Below are positions 33,745 to 41,725 of a DNA stretch of 64,000 nt, piece after piece. The DNA is from Limnobaculum parvum (GTDB taxonomy: Bacteria; Pseudomonadota; Gammaproteobacteria; Enterobacterales; Enterobacteriaceae): NCBI RefSeq assembly GCF_003096015.2, contig NZ_CP029185.2:2824001-2888000 (forward strand), in the 5' to 3' direction. Position 1 is the first letter of the stretch. Every line of letters starts with the position of its first letter. The notes below the pieces were generated by a model. It saw only the letters and a list, made by a program, of their open reading frames with translations. It searched no databases and was not told the DNA's origin. A program made the position numbers and the translations under genes.

Positions 33745-35199
33745 ATGAGTGACAAATATTTGATGGGTGTCGATGTGGGTACCCAAAGTGCCAAAGTGGT
33801 GATATTCGATCTGGACGGTAATGTGGTTAGCGAAGGGAAGCAGGCATTACGTAAGATGGACATTCCTGCCCCTCTACTGGCAGAACATCCGGACGATGAT
33901 CTGTGGGACTCCTTAAAGCTAGCGTTCCAAAGAGCCATGACAGAATTTTCTCAGGCGGGTCGAAAAGCAGAAGATATTTTGGCGATGGGTGTGTGTATTA
34001 TTCGCTGCTGTCGAGTACTGCTCAAAGAGAATGGGGAGCTGGCCTATCCAGTGATTAACTGGATGGATAAACGTTTAAACAAGCCTTATCAGTACATTGA
34101 TGCCTATAAAGGGGTGCGTTATATCACCACCACCTCAGGCTATATTACCCACCGCCTGACGGGCCAGTTTAAAGATACCTGCGCCAACTACATTGGCTGG
34201 TGGCCAATGGATAACGATACACTGGACTGGAGCACCGACCCAGCGGTCTGGAAGAGCTGCAACCTGACGCGAGAAAACGTACTGGATGTGGTGAAGCCGG
34301 GAGAAATTTTGGGCTATGTCTCTGAACTGGCTGCAAAACAGATTGGCGTACCTGCCGGTATTCCTGTCGTAGCTACCGCCCATGATAAAGCAGTTGAAGC
34401 ATTAGGCGCGGGTTCACTGGATGAAGGCGTCGCGCTGATTTCGCTGGGTACTTATATCGGTGCGATGGTGCATGGTCATGCCAATGTAAAAGATGCCCAA
34501 AACTTCTGGCCGTTCCAAGCCTCGATTCCTGGTCGTTACCTGTATGAGTGCATGGGTGTTCGCCGCGGTATGTGGACTATCAGTTGGTTCCGCGATCAGT
34601 TTGGCGAATCTGCTCTGGCAGATGCCGATAAAACCGGTGTCAGTATTGAAGAACTGCTGAACAGGGAAGCCTCAAAAGTCCCTGCCGGTTGCGAAGGTTT
34701 GCTCACCATTCACGACTGGGCACCGCCATCGGAAGCTGAATTCCGTAAAGGCGTAATGATGGGTTTTGATGGCCGCCATACTCGCGCCCATATGTACCGC
34801 TCGGTGCTGGAAGGCATTGCTTTCACCATGAAGAATCATATGGATAAGATGGCTAACGAACTCAATACCCCGTTCAAACGCCTGATTATCTCTGGCGGCG
34901 GGGCCAACAGCGATCTGTTTATGCAGATCTTCGCCGATGTATTTGGCATTCCAACCAGTCGAAATGTGATGAAAGGCTCCGCCTCAGTAGGATGCGCCAT
35001 TAACGCTGGCATGGCCGTCGGTGCCTTCGACAGCTACCAACAGGCAACCCAGAAACTGGTTCGTATGGGAGACACCTTTATGCCTGATATGGAAAATCAC
35101 CGTTTCTACAATGCGCTCAATGGAGAAGTCTACACGCAGGTAAACCAATACTTCGACCCGCTATTGAAAAAATTAAGCCCGCTGGTGGATTACGCGTGA
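33745..35199 (+). CDS. ygcE: FGGY-family carbohydrate kinase YgcE
   Basis: A 484-residue kinase of the FGGY family (xylulokinase/glycerol kinase type). The N-terminal phosphate loop MGVDVGTQSAKVVIFDLDG, VINWMDKRLNKPYQ, ATAHDKAVEALGAGSL and the C-terminal LIISGGGANSDLFMQIFADVFG are all present. It would phosphorylate a sugar or polyol taken up by YqcE or YgcS. It follows yqcE by 42 bases with a ribosome site (GAGG). Slightly shorter than E. coli YgcE (492). Confidence 0.88.
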   Translation: MSDKYLMGVDVGTQSAKVVIFDLDGNVVSEGKQALRKMDIPAPLLAEHPDDDLWDSLKLAFQRAMTEFSQAGRKAEDILAMGVCIIRCCRVLLKENGELAYPVINWMDKRLNKPYQYIDAYKGVRYITTTSGYITHRLTGQFKDTCANYIGWWPMDNDTLDWSTDPAVWKSCNLTRENVLDVVKPGEILGYVSELAAKQIGVPAGIPVVATAHDKAVEALGAGSLDEGVALISLGTYIGAMVHGHANVKDAQNFWPFQASIPGRYLYECMGVRRGMWTISWFRDQFGESALADADKTGVSIEELLNREASKVPAGCEGLLTIHDWAPPSEAEFRKGVMMGFDGRHTRAHMYRSVLEGIAFTMKNHMDKMANELNTPFKRLIISGGGANSDLFMQIFADVFGIPTSRNVMKGSASVGCAINAGMAVGAFDSYQQATQKLVRMGDTFMPDMENHRFYNALNGEVYTQVNQYFDPLLKKLSPLVDYA

Positions 35200-35212
35200 T
35201 CTAATAATAAGA

Positions 35213-35232
35213 AGGGGCGCAAAGCGCCCCTT
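35213..35232 (+). terminator. Hairpin after ygcE
   Basis: AAGGGGCGC-AA-AGCGCCCCTT forms a GC-rich stem 13 bases after the ygcE stop. It has no long T run, so it may be a weak terminator or a 3' end stabiliser. Confidence 0.5.
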
Positions 35233-35269
35233 GAGACTGCTGACCAGCCTAATAAATCAGCAACTGTGC

Positions 35270-35595
35270 ATATTCCGACCGTAAAAACACGGTGCCAATA
35301 TAAGCACCGTGTTTTTACGGTCGGTAAACAATCTGTACTTAGATACAGAGTGCGACGGGTCTGGCCGGGTTAGGGGCACTCCGGCAGCTAAAGCTGCTAC
35401 GATCCCAACACCCGTCCTTCCCGTCGATTGGCTATCTTGAGGTGAACAATTGAACTACCAGACTTTGTCATCAGTCTGAAGGGGGGCTTTGCGTCCCTAG
35501 CCCGGCTCGGCCCGACGCACACAAAAGCCAAATACATGGCTCTCCCGGCCTAGCACTCGGATGATATTCGTGCATAGTCCTTACGGCCGGAATAT
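35270..35595. repeat. Compound repeat element with inverted ATATTCCGRCCGTAA ends (copy 3)
   Basis: A 326-base element. The left end is ATATTCCGACCGTAA. The right end is TTACGGCCGGAATAT, the inverted form. Just inside the left end a perfect 21-bp hairpin (35275-35295 with 35304-35324, 8-base loop) is present. The right part repeats the CCGGCC...GGCCGGGAG layout of copies 1 and 2 on the minus strand. The middle holds further small palindromes (GCAGC-TAAA-GCTGC) and no gene. It could be a non-autonomous mobile element or a structured RNA; no encoded protein is seen. Confidence 0.65.
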
Positions 35596-35621
35596 TCACC
35601 TAAATAAACATGTCTTCCACA

Positions 35622-37001
35622 TTAAAGATCCTCAAGTACCCTCAACGCATCCGACAGCTTCTTCACCCCAAACACCTGCATATTAGGAATACTCTTTTTC
35701 GGCACATTCGCATGAGGAACAATCGCGCGTTTAAAGCCATGTTTTGCTGCTTCTGAAATTCGCTCCTGACCGCTGGGAACCGGGCGAATTTCCCCCGCCA
35801 GTCCAACCTCACCAAACACCACTAAATCTTCCGGTAATGGGCGGTCCCGCAGGCTGGATACCAGCGAGAGCAACAGCGCCAAATCGGCACTGGTTTCGGT
35901 GACTTTCACCCCACCCACCACATTAACAAACACATCCTGATCCGCCATTTGCAAACCACCGTGACGGTGAAGCACCGCCAATAGCAATGCAACCCGGTTC
36001 TGTTCAAGGCCGACCGCTACCCGACGAGGATTAGACAACATGGAGTGATCCACCAGCGCCTGTATCTCTACCAGCAGAGGGCGTGAGCCTTCCCAAAGCA
36101 CCATCACCGAACTACCGGAAGTAATCTCATCTCCCCGACTAAGGAAAATAGCCGACGGGTTATTGATCTCTTTAAGTCCTTGCTCCGTCATAGCAAAAAC
36201 CCCCAGCTCATTAACCGCACCAAAACGGTTTTTATGGCTACGCATAGTGCGATAACGGGAGTCAGAATCACCATCCAGCAACACCGAGCAGTCAATACAG
36301 TGCTCTAGGACTTTCGGTCCCGCCAACGAACCATCTTTAGTTACGTGCCCCACCATAATAATGGCGACACCTTTGGTCTTGGCAAAACGCGTCAAATAGG
36401 CGGCGCTTTCTCTTACCTGAGCAACGCTGCCGGGAGAGGACTGGATATCCGCCATATGCATCACCTGAATAGAGTCAATCACCATCAGACGAGGCTGTTC
36501 TTGCTCTGCAATCAGGCAAATTTGCTCAATGCTGGTTTCTGACAGCATCTGCAAATGTTCCGTTGGCAAACCAAGACGATGGGCTCGCATCGCTACCTGC
36601 TGTAACGACTCTTCCCCGGTGACATACAGAGTCTTCATCTGGCTGGCCAGCTTACACATGGTTTGCAGCAACAACGTACTCTTACCCGCCCCCGGATTAC
36701 CACCAATCAGAATCGCACTGCCCGGCACCACACCGCCGCCCAATACCCGGTCAAACTCTTTAAAACCGGTAGAAAAACGTGGAAGTTCTTCCAGACTAAT
36801 TTCTGACAGTTTTTGAACCTTACTGACTCCCCCTTCTCCGGCATAGCCAGAAAAACGGTCAGAACGAGATGAAGAGGCAGCCGCAAGACGAATCTCAGTA
36901 ATGCTGTTCCAGGCATTACAGGCGCTACACTGCCCCTGCCAGCGCGGATAATCCGCCCCACACTCATTACATACAAACGCTCGTTTCGCTGGCTTCGCCA
37001 T
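35622..37001 (-). CDS. radA: DNA repair protein RadA (Sms)
   Basis: A 459-residue RecA-like ATPase, one residue shorter than E. coli RadA. A zinc finger (CNECGADYPRWQGQCSAC, residues about 11-28) is followed by Walker A GGNPGAGKSTLL, the RadA-specific KNRFGAVNELG motif and a C-terminal Lon-like domain. It promotes branch migration in recombinational repair. The start MAKPAKRAF is preferred over an ATG 7 codons earlier. Its 3' end lies 27 bases from the compound repeat. Confidence 0.96.
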   Translation of the reverse strand: MAKPAKRAFVCNECGADYPRWQGQCSACNAWNSITEIRLAAASSSRSDRFSGYAGEGGVSKVQKLSEISLEELPRFSTGFKEFDRVLGGGVVPGSAILIGGNPGAGKSTLLLQTMCKLASQMKTLYVTGEESLQQVAMRAHRLGLPTEHLQMLSETSIEQICLIAEQEQPRLMVIDSIQVMHMADIQSSPGSVAQVRESAAYLTRFAKTKGVAIIMVGHVTKDGSLAGPKVLEHCIDCSVLLDGDSDSRYRTMRSHKNRFGAVNELGVFAMTEQGLKEINNPSAIFLSRGDEITSGSSVMVLWEGSRPLLVEIQALVDHSMLSNPRRVAVGLEQNRVALLLAVLHRHGGLQMADQDVFVNVVGGVKVTETSADLALLLSLVSSLRDRPLPEDLVVFGEVGLAGEIRPVPSGQERISEAAKHGFKRAIVPHANVPKKSIPNMQVFGVKKLSDALRVLEDL

Positions 37002-37087
37002 AATTACCTCAAAATATCCCAAAACAGTTCATACAATAAAAAACACGTCAACCTTTGGCCTTGGTACTTAGTCCCTGACCTTACCAA

Positions 37088-37302
37088 TGAGCACTGGAAT
37101 TCAGCCGACAACTGAAAGAGGGTAGCACGCCAAACATGGAAGTTTGGCGAGGCGCAGCGACGTAGGGAGCGGCTCTGCGCCGGTGCGTAAGCCCGAATGA
37201 AGGCGGAGGGAAGTCGCCATCAGGCGACCTGGATTCGTGTGCGAAGGCGCGGGGGTGCAGGGGGCGTTCGCCCTAACGCCCCTTGCTCGACCGCCGCACA
37301 TT
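37088..37302. repeat. About 210-base structured repeat, copy A
   Basis: Shares with copy B at 48564 the start TGAGCACTGGAATTCAGCCG and ACAACTGA, the CGGTGCGTAA..CCCGAA..GAAGGCGGAGG core and the GTCGCC-GGCGAC hairpin. Stems: CGCCAAAC with GTTTGGCG (37128-37149), GGCGCAG with CTGCGCC (37151-37181), GTCGCC with GGCGAC, and GGGGCGTT with AACGCCCC around a TTCGCC loop. It lies between radA and serB, and no protein frame is conserved between the copies. The base-paired changes point to a structured RNA or a palindromic mobile element. Confidence 0.75.
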
Positions 37303-37362
37303 AATCAATCCGGAAACCGGATTCAGAAGCGGTCGAAACCTTCACCAAAACAAATCTGCGGG

Positions 37363-38340
37363 TTATTTCCCCTCATGATTCTGACTCGCCGACAAAATAC
37401 ACAACACCCCCAGCAAATTCGCGAACCGAATCCCTACCTTCGCCTTAGAGTACACCTTCGGTTTGGCGTGATAGGCAATGCCCAAACTCGCCACTTTAAT
37501 CATTTTCAGATCATTCGCTCCATCACCAATAGCCACCGTTTGCTCCATTGGGATGGACAGTTCTTCTGCCAGTTGCTGTAATTTAACAGCCTTAAATTTT
37601 GCATCTACAATCGGGCCGGTGACTTTACCGGTCAGTTTACCCTGCTTAATACCGAGCTGATTGGCAGATACCGACACCAGATTCAGTCTCTCTTTTAAAT
37701 GGTCAGCAAAATAAGTGAATCCACCGGAAACAATCGCCACATGCCAGCCAGCCTCATGTAGCTTTTCCACCAGCGTGGTTAGCCCCGGCATCAACGGCAA
37801 ACTTTCTCTGACTTGCTCAAGGATAGCGGAATCCGCATCTTTCAGCGTCGCCACTCTTTGACGTAAGCTGGCAGCAAAATCCAACTCACCACGCATTGCC
37901 CGTTCGGTGACTTCAGCAACCTGTTCACCAACGCCAGCCAGCTTGGCAATTTCATCAATGCATTCAATCTCAATGGCGGTAGAGTCCATATCCATCACCA
38001 GCAATCCAGGCGAACGTAATGATGGCAGATTCCCCATTTGAGCAACATCAAACTGATACTCTTCTGCAATCTTCTTCGCTTTGGTGGATAACACACCGGC
38101 CAAGCGTATCACCTGATATTCTTCCACCGTCCAGGCGGAAACCACTACCAGAGGTTCACACAGCCTGCGTTGGAACTGGGATAAACGCTGTTTATCTAAT
38201 CCTTTACCATACAGTAGCCAGCCCGTATGACCGGCCCAATAGTCAAGCGGCATGACCTCGTCACCACTCAATGACAGCGGCAACCCTGGCCAGCAGTCTA
38301 TTTCTGCGGGTAAATCGCTATAGGTCAGGCTAATTGGCAT
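37363..38340 (-). CDS. serB: Phosphoserine phosphatase
   Basis: A 325-residue HAD-family enzyme for the last step of serine synthesis. The nucleophile motif LLVMDMDSTAIEIECIDEIA (near residue 115), SGGFTYFADHLK and QTVAIGDGANDLKMI are intact. The start MPISLTYSDLP at 38340 follows a perfect AAGGAG; the longer frame to 38409 is not supported. Neighbours radA and ytjB are as in E. coli. Confidence 0.96.
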   Translation of the reverse strand: MPISLTYSDLPAEIDCWPGLPLSLSGDEVMPLDYWAGHTGWLLYGKGLDKQRLSQFQRRLCEPLVVVSAWTVEEYQVIRLAGVLSTKAKKIAEEYQFDVAQMGNLPSLRSPGLLVMDMDSTAIEIECIDEIAKLAGVGEQVAEVTERAMRGELDFAASLRQRVATLKDADSAILEQVRESLPLMPGLTTLVEKLHEAGWHVAIVSGGFTYFADHLKERLNLVSVSANQLGIKQGKLTGKVTGPIVDAKFKAVKLQQLAEELSIPMEQTVAIGDGANDLKMIKVASLGIAYHAKPKVYSKAKVGIRFANLLGVLCILSASQNHEGK

Positions 38341-38469
38341 GCTACAACTCCTTAAAAACGAGGCTTCTTTGCACAAAAAAATGGTTTCAATGGCAAAACA
38401 GCGTTCCAAGCTATCCTAATGAATAGAGTTCTGGCAACATAAAACATCTTCAGCACATAAGGTAGTTGC

Positions 38470-39186
38470 ATGACCAAACGGCTCAAGTTCAAATTTCACC
38501 TACATCGAATTGTTATCGTTTTGTTCTGTCTGGCATTATTAGTCGCCCTGATGCAGGGTGTTTCCTATTTCAGCTTAAACAACCAGACAGCACAAGCGAA
38601 ACAATCACAGGAACTGGCCCGCACGTTGGCAAAACAAGTGACATTTACCCTTGCGCCGCTGTTAGATGGCCCGGTTGACAGCATCGATGACCAAAAAATT
38701 AAGCGTATTCTACAACATCTGACCGAACATAGTCGGATCCTCGACGTTTCAGTATATCAAGTGGATGGTACGCTGATTGCACAACAGGGGGATGGTACCA
38801 GCGTTCGCGATCGCCTTGCTCTTGACGGTCAGCGCCCCGGTAGCTATTTCAATCAGCAGATCGTGGAAATGATCAATAGCAAGGAAGGACCGTTGGGGTT
38901 TATCCGCCTAACTCTGGACACTCATGTACTGGCAACCGAATCTCAGCAAGTAGATAACACCACTAATATGCTGCGCCTGATGTTACTACTGGCCATGGTG
39001 ATTGGTATTATTCTGGGACGTACGCTATTAATGCAACAACGTAGCGGATGGAAAAAATCGCCCTATCTGTTAACCGCAGGAGATTCAGAACCAGAAGAAA
39101 CGGCCCTTCCGGCTTCCGACACTGAAAAGCCGATACAGCGAGTGCATAAAAAGAAGCGCCCACACAAAAAGAGACCGTATCGTTAA
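38470..39186 (+). CDS. ytjB: YtjB (SMP) family membrane protein
   Basis: A 238-residue protein of the YtjB/SMP family. Two membrane helices (residues about 12-32 and 158-178) bracket a periplasmic domain of about 125 residues (LDVSVYQVDGTLIAQQGDG, RDRLALDGQRPGSYFNQQIVE). The topology resembles sensors with an extracytoplasmic domain, but no enzyme domain follows. The C-terminal tail is very basic (KKKRPHKKRPYR) and longer than in E. coli (214). Divergent from serB, as in E. coli. Function unknown. Confidence 0.9.
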   Translation: MTKRLKFKFHLHRIVIVLFCLALLVALMQGVSYFSLNNQTAQAKQSQELARTLAKQVTFTLAPLLDGPVDSIDDQKIKRILQHLTEHSRILDVSVYQVDGTLIAQQGDGTSVRDRLALDGQRPGSYFNQQIVEMINSKEGPLGFIRLTLDTHVLATESQQVDNTTNMLRLMLLLAMVIGIILGRTLLMQQRSGWKKSPYLLTAGDSEPEETALPASDTEKPIQRVHKKKRPHKKRPYR

Positions 39187-39962
39187 CCGCAACGAAACAG
39201 CGCTATGCTATTGGTATACAGCTGCTGTGCAATTTCACTGACCGACTCACTTCGCAGTTGGCACAGTTGCTCAAACACCAATTTAACGCGCTCTGGTCGG
39301 TTAGGCTCGCCCTGAAATCCTGACAGCGGCATATCCGGTGCATCGGTCTCTAATACCAGTGATGTTAGCGGTAGCTTTGCTATCACTTTTCGGGTTTTTT
39401 GTGCCCGTTCATACGTAATCACACCACCAACACCAATCGAATATCCTAGCCGGATAAAAGCCTGCGCCTGAGATAAACTACCGGAAAAACCATGTACCAC
39501 ACCGGTACGGGGTAACGTATGCTGTTTTAATATTCCGGCTAATTTATCATGCGTACGGCGAGAATGCAGAATCACTGGTAAATCAAAGCGTTTCGCCAAC
39601 TTAAGCTGCTCTGACAATAGCCATAATTGCCGCTCAGACTGCGGGGTTTCCATATAGTCATCCAACCCAATTTCCCCCACCGCAACAATCTTGCCATCAT
39701 GTTGACCCAACAATTGCTCCAACTGTTGAAGTCCTTGCTCTCGATGCGAGTCGATATACAAAGGATGCAAGCCTAATGCGCCATAAATCGCGGAAAACTG
39801 GCGGGTTAATTGAATGATTCCATCAAACATTTCGCTGGTGACCGCAGGCACAATAATGCGCTCAACGCCAGATTGTGCGGCTAATGTCAGGCTCTCCTGC
39901 TCATGATGAACAAAGGGGGGGAAATCAAAATGACAATGAGTATCAATAAATACGGGCGTCAC
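39183..39962 (-). CDS. yjjV: TatD-family metal-dependent hydrolase YjjV
   Basis: A 259-residue TIM-barrel metallohydrolase of the TatD family, the length of E. coli YjjV. Metal ligands appear in DTHCHFDFP (residues 7-15), AVGEIGLDDY, PVILHSRRTHDKL, GVVHGFSG and LVLETDAPDMPLS. TatD proteins have DNase or exonuclease activity; the role of YjjV is not settled. It overlaps the convergent ytjB by 4 bases. The yjjU remnant lies directly upstream on the same strand, as yjjU and yjjV are neighbours in E. coli. Confidence 0.92.
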   Translation of the reverse strand: MTPVFIDTHCHFDFPPFVHHEQESLTLAAQSGVERIIVPAVTSEMFDGIIQLTRQFSAIYGALGLHPLYIDSHREQGLQQLEQLLGQHDGKIVAVGEIGLDDYMETPQSERQLWLLSEQLKLAKRFDLPVILHSRRTHDKLAGILKQHTLPRTGVVHGFSGSLSQAQAFIRLGYSIGVGGVITYERAQKTRKVIAKLPLTSLVLETDAPDMPLSGFQGEPNRPERVKLVFEQLCQLRSESVSEIAQQLYTNSIALFRCG

Positions 39963-40008
39963 ACAACCTCCACTATTAGGGGAATAGCATTATTGCGGAC
40001 TTATCATA

Positions 40009-40255
40009 TCAGGCTGTAATGGGCGGGAGAATCGCTAGAATCTGAATGTCATCAGATGTATTTTTCAATACATCGACCAACAAATTTTGTGTTCCTGCTG
40101 AAGTGCCCATCATCAGATCAAAGGGATCAAAACCTGCGCGTTGAAACTGATTTAGTACTCTGACAGTAAAAATCCCCCGCTGTCCACGCCTTCACAAATC
40201 AGCGCAATCTTGTCTGATCCCTCCGGCTTATGGATCAACGGTTTTTTACATCTCA
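40009..40255 (-). pseudogene. yjjU: Remnant of the patatin-like phospholipase gene yjjU
   Basis: On the minus strand one frame reads KPLIHKPEGSDKIALICEG and ends in a stop. A second frame carries on as VLNQFQRAGFDPFDLMMGTSAG, then TQNLLVDVLKN, and stops near 40009. Joined, they match the N-terminal region of YjjU (E. coli RIALVCEGGGQRGIFTAGVL...FNPFDLYLGTSAG), including the GTSAG nucleophile elbow. The rest of the gene, more than 200 residues, is gone. It is therefore a truncated and frameshifted relic next to yjjV. Confidence 0.8.
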
Positions 40256-40298
40256 AAATGGCAGGTATTTGGTTTCCCAAATACTAACCTTCTAATTT

Positions 40299-40490
40299 TT
40301 AATGATGGGTTCTCGACTCAGAAGATGCTCTTTCTTGCTCTTTTCCGTAATCTTCTTGCAGAATTCCTGAAAGCCAATCACTGTTTCCCGCAAAGAATTC
40401 ATCTTCAATGCCAGCCATCTCAGCCCACCAGAGTCGGATAGATCCTTTCCACTGCTTTAGTCTGCCCAGAATAATATCACTATTCATCAT
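40299..40490 (-). CDS. CsbD-family stress protein
   Basis: A 63-residue hydrophilic protein of the CsbD family (E. coli YjbJ, B. subtilis CsbD). The pattern ILGRLKQWKGSIRLWWAEMAG, then GNSDWLSGILQEDYG, follows the family's W-KQ-KG-x-WG and D-L-GKLQ-YG layout. Such proteins are abundant under general stress; their role is unknown. The ATG at 40490 and the next codon ATG both fit AGGAGC upstream. It lies beside osmY, another stress gene on the same strand. Confidence 0.75.
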   Translation of the reverse strand: MMNSDIILGRLKQWKGSIRLWWAEMAGIEDEFFAGNSDWLSGILQEDYGKEQERASSESRTHH

Positions 40491-40552
40491 AATAGCTCCT
40501 CAGTCAGACTGGCAGTAAAGCGTTAACTCGCTTTACTGCGCCATCTTAACGG

Positions 40553-41200
40553 TTAGTGTTTTACAACCAGATCGTTTTTCACGGTTTTAACGCCTTTTAC
40601 TTGTTTAGCTATGCTTTCGGCCTGTTTAGCCTGAACCGCTTTATCAATATTACCGGTCAGTAACACTACCCCTTCGCTGGTTTCAACTTTGATTTTGCGT
40701 GAAGGGACAATTTTATCTGCCAAGAATTTGGCTTTGACTTCACTGGTAATAGCAGAGTCGCTAACATAGCTCTCTACCGTACTGCCTTTATCTTCTTGTA
40801 CCTGAAGTTTGTTGCTAACAGATTTCACCCCTTCAACTTTTGCTACCACTTCGTTAGCTTGGGTCATCTGTTCGGGACTGGTGACAAAGCCACTCAGGGT
40901 AACAACACCGCCGGTGGTTTCAACTGAGATGTGTGTGCTTTCGATGCTCTTATGATCTAATAACGCACTTTTTACTTTTGCCGTAATTGTGCTGTCACCC
41001 ATAAAGTTATCGACTTTCGTCATCGATTTGTCGATAGAAGAGCCGACTTTATCAACTGACTTATCAATAGATGTACTGACTTTTTCAACGGCATTTTCGG
41101 CCTTAGTTGCCACGGTTTCTTCAGCCCAAGCGCTCCCGCTGACAACAACCGTACTTAATACTATGGCGATAAAAGAACGTGCTAAGGGTACATTTTTCAT
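40553..41200 (-). CDS. osmY: Osmotically inducible periplasmic protein OsmY
   Basis: A 215-residue periplasmic protein. A signal peptide (MKNVPLARSFIAIVLSTVVVSGSAWA, about 26 residues) is followed by two BON domains (DSTITAKVKSALLDHKSIEST..VTLSGFV and DSAITSEVKAKFLADKIVPSR..VLLTGNI). It acts as a chaperone-like protein induced by hyperosmolarity and in stationary phase. Between signal and first BON lies a repeated STSIDKSVDKVGSSIDKSMTK segment, longer than in E. coli OsmY (201). Confidence 0.93.
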   Translation of the reverse strand: MKNVPLARSFIAIVLSTVVVSGSAWAEETVATKAENAVEKVSTSIDKSVDKVGSSIDKSMTKVDNFMGDSTITAKVKSALLDHKSIESTHISVETTGGVVTLSGFVTSPEQMTQANEVVAKVEGVKSVSNKLQVQEDKGSTVESYVSDSAITSEVKAKFLADKIVPSRKIKVETSEGVVLLTGNIDKAVQAKQAESIAKQVKGVKTVKNDLVVKH

Positions 41201-41649
41201 TGATGATTACCTTTAGGTTTAAATACAGGAATAATGAATAAATCAGCCCACTTGGCAGTGATTCATCCGGTTATATCAACTAACTGCACAATACAATTAG
41301 CCAATAACCGTGAATAGCGGTGCAATTATTGGGCCATATCAGTTTAAATGATTAAAAATCAATAGATTATTAATAGTGTGATATATAATAGGAGGTGGAC
41401 ATGTTCTTTTTTAGCGACAAATTCAATGTATTAGTAACATTAAAATAACAAAAAATCATAACTCATTGAATTAATTAAATGCTAACTGTCACCCATCAGC
41501 AACACTTCAATATAATCTGTTAAATATTGTCCCAAATATGCGATTAGCTATCGGTATAACTATAGAACACCACAGGTAAACTGTTGTATAGATCACAAAA
41601 TTTTTGTAAGTCTGTTTATCATTACACTGTTAATCGCTGATTAAATCGA
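41201..41649. other. osmY upstream region
   Basis: A 450-base AT-rich gap before prfC's end. It holds the osmY control region and one candidate small ORF at 41401. No operator was recognised with confidence. Confidence 0.4.
41401..41448 (+). CDS. Candidate very small ORF with a perfect ribosome site
   Basis: ATG at 41401 opens 15 codons (MFFFSDKFNVLVTLK, stop 41446). It is preceded by AGGAGGTGGAC, the best Shine-Dalgarno in the intergenic region, and by TATATAATAG, which could be a -10 but is too close to the ribosome site. No homology is recognised; chance cannot be excluded. Confidence 0.25.
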   Translation: MFFFSDKFNVLVTLK

Positions 41650-41679
41650 ATAAAAAAGGCCCGACGTAAATCGTCAGGC
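41650..41679 (-). terminator. Intrinsic terminator of prfC
   Basis: On the minus strand GGCCTGAC, 7 bases, GTCGGGCC, then TTTTTT, 47 bases after the prfC stop. Confidence 0.85.
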
Positions 41680-41725
41680 CTGTACACTGCACCAAAATAG
41701 TGAAATCAGCGGCTAATTATCACCA

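Noticed and set aside
37237..37581. Open frame overlapping structured repeat A and the end of serB
   Set aside because: It runs partly antisense to serB and is not conserved in repeat copy B; base-pairing explains the sequence better than coding.
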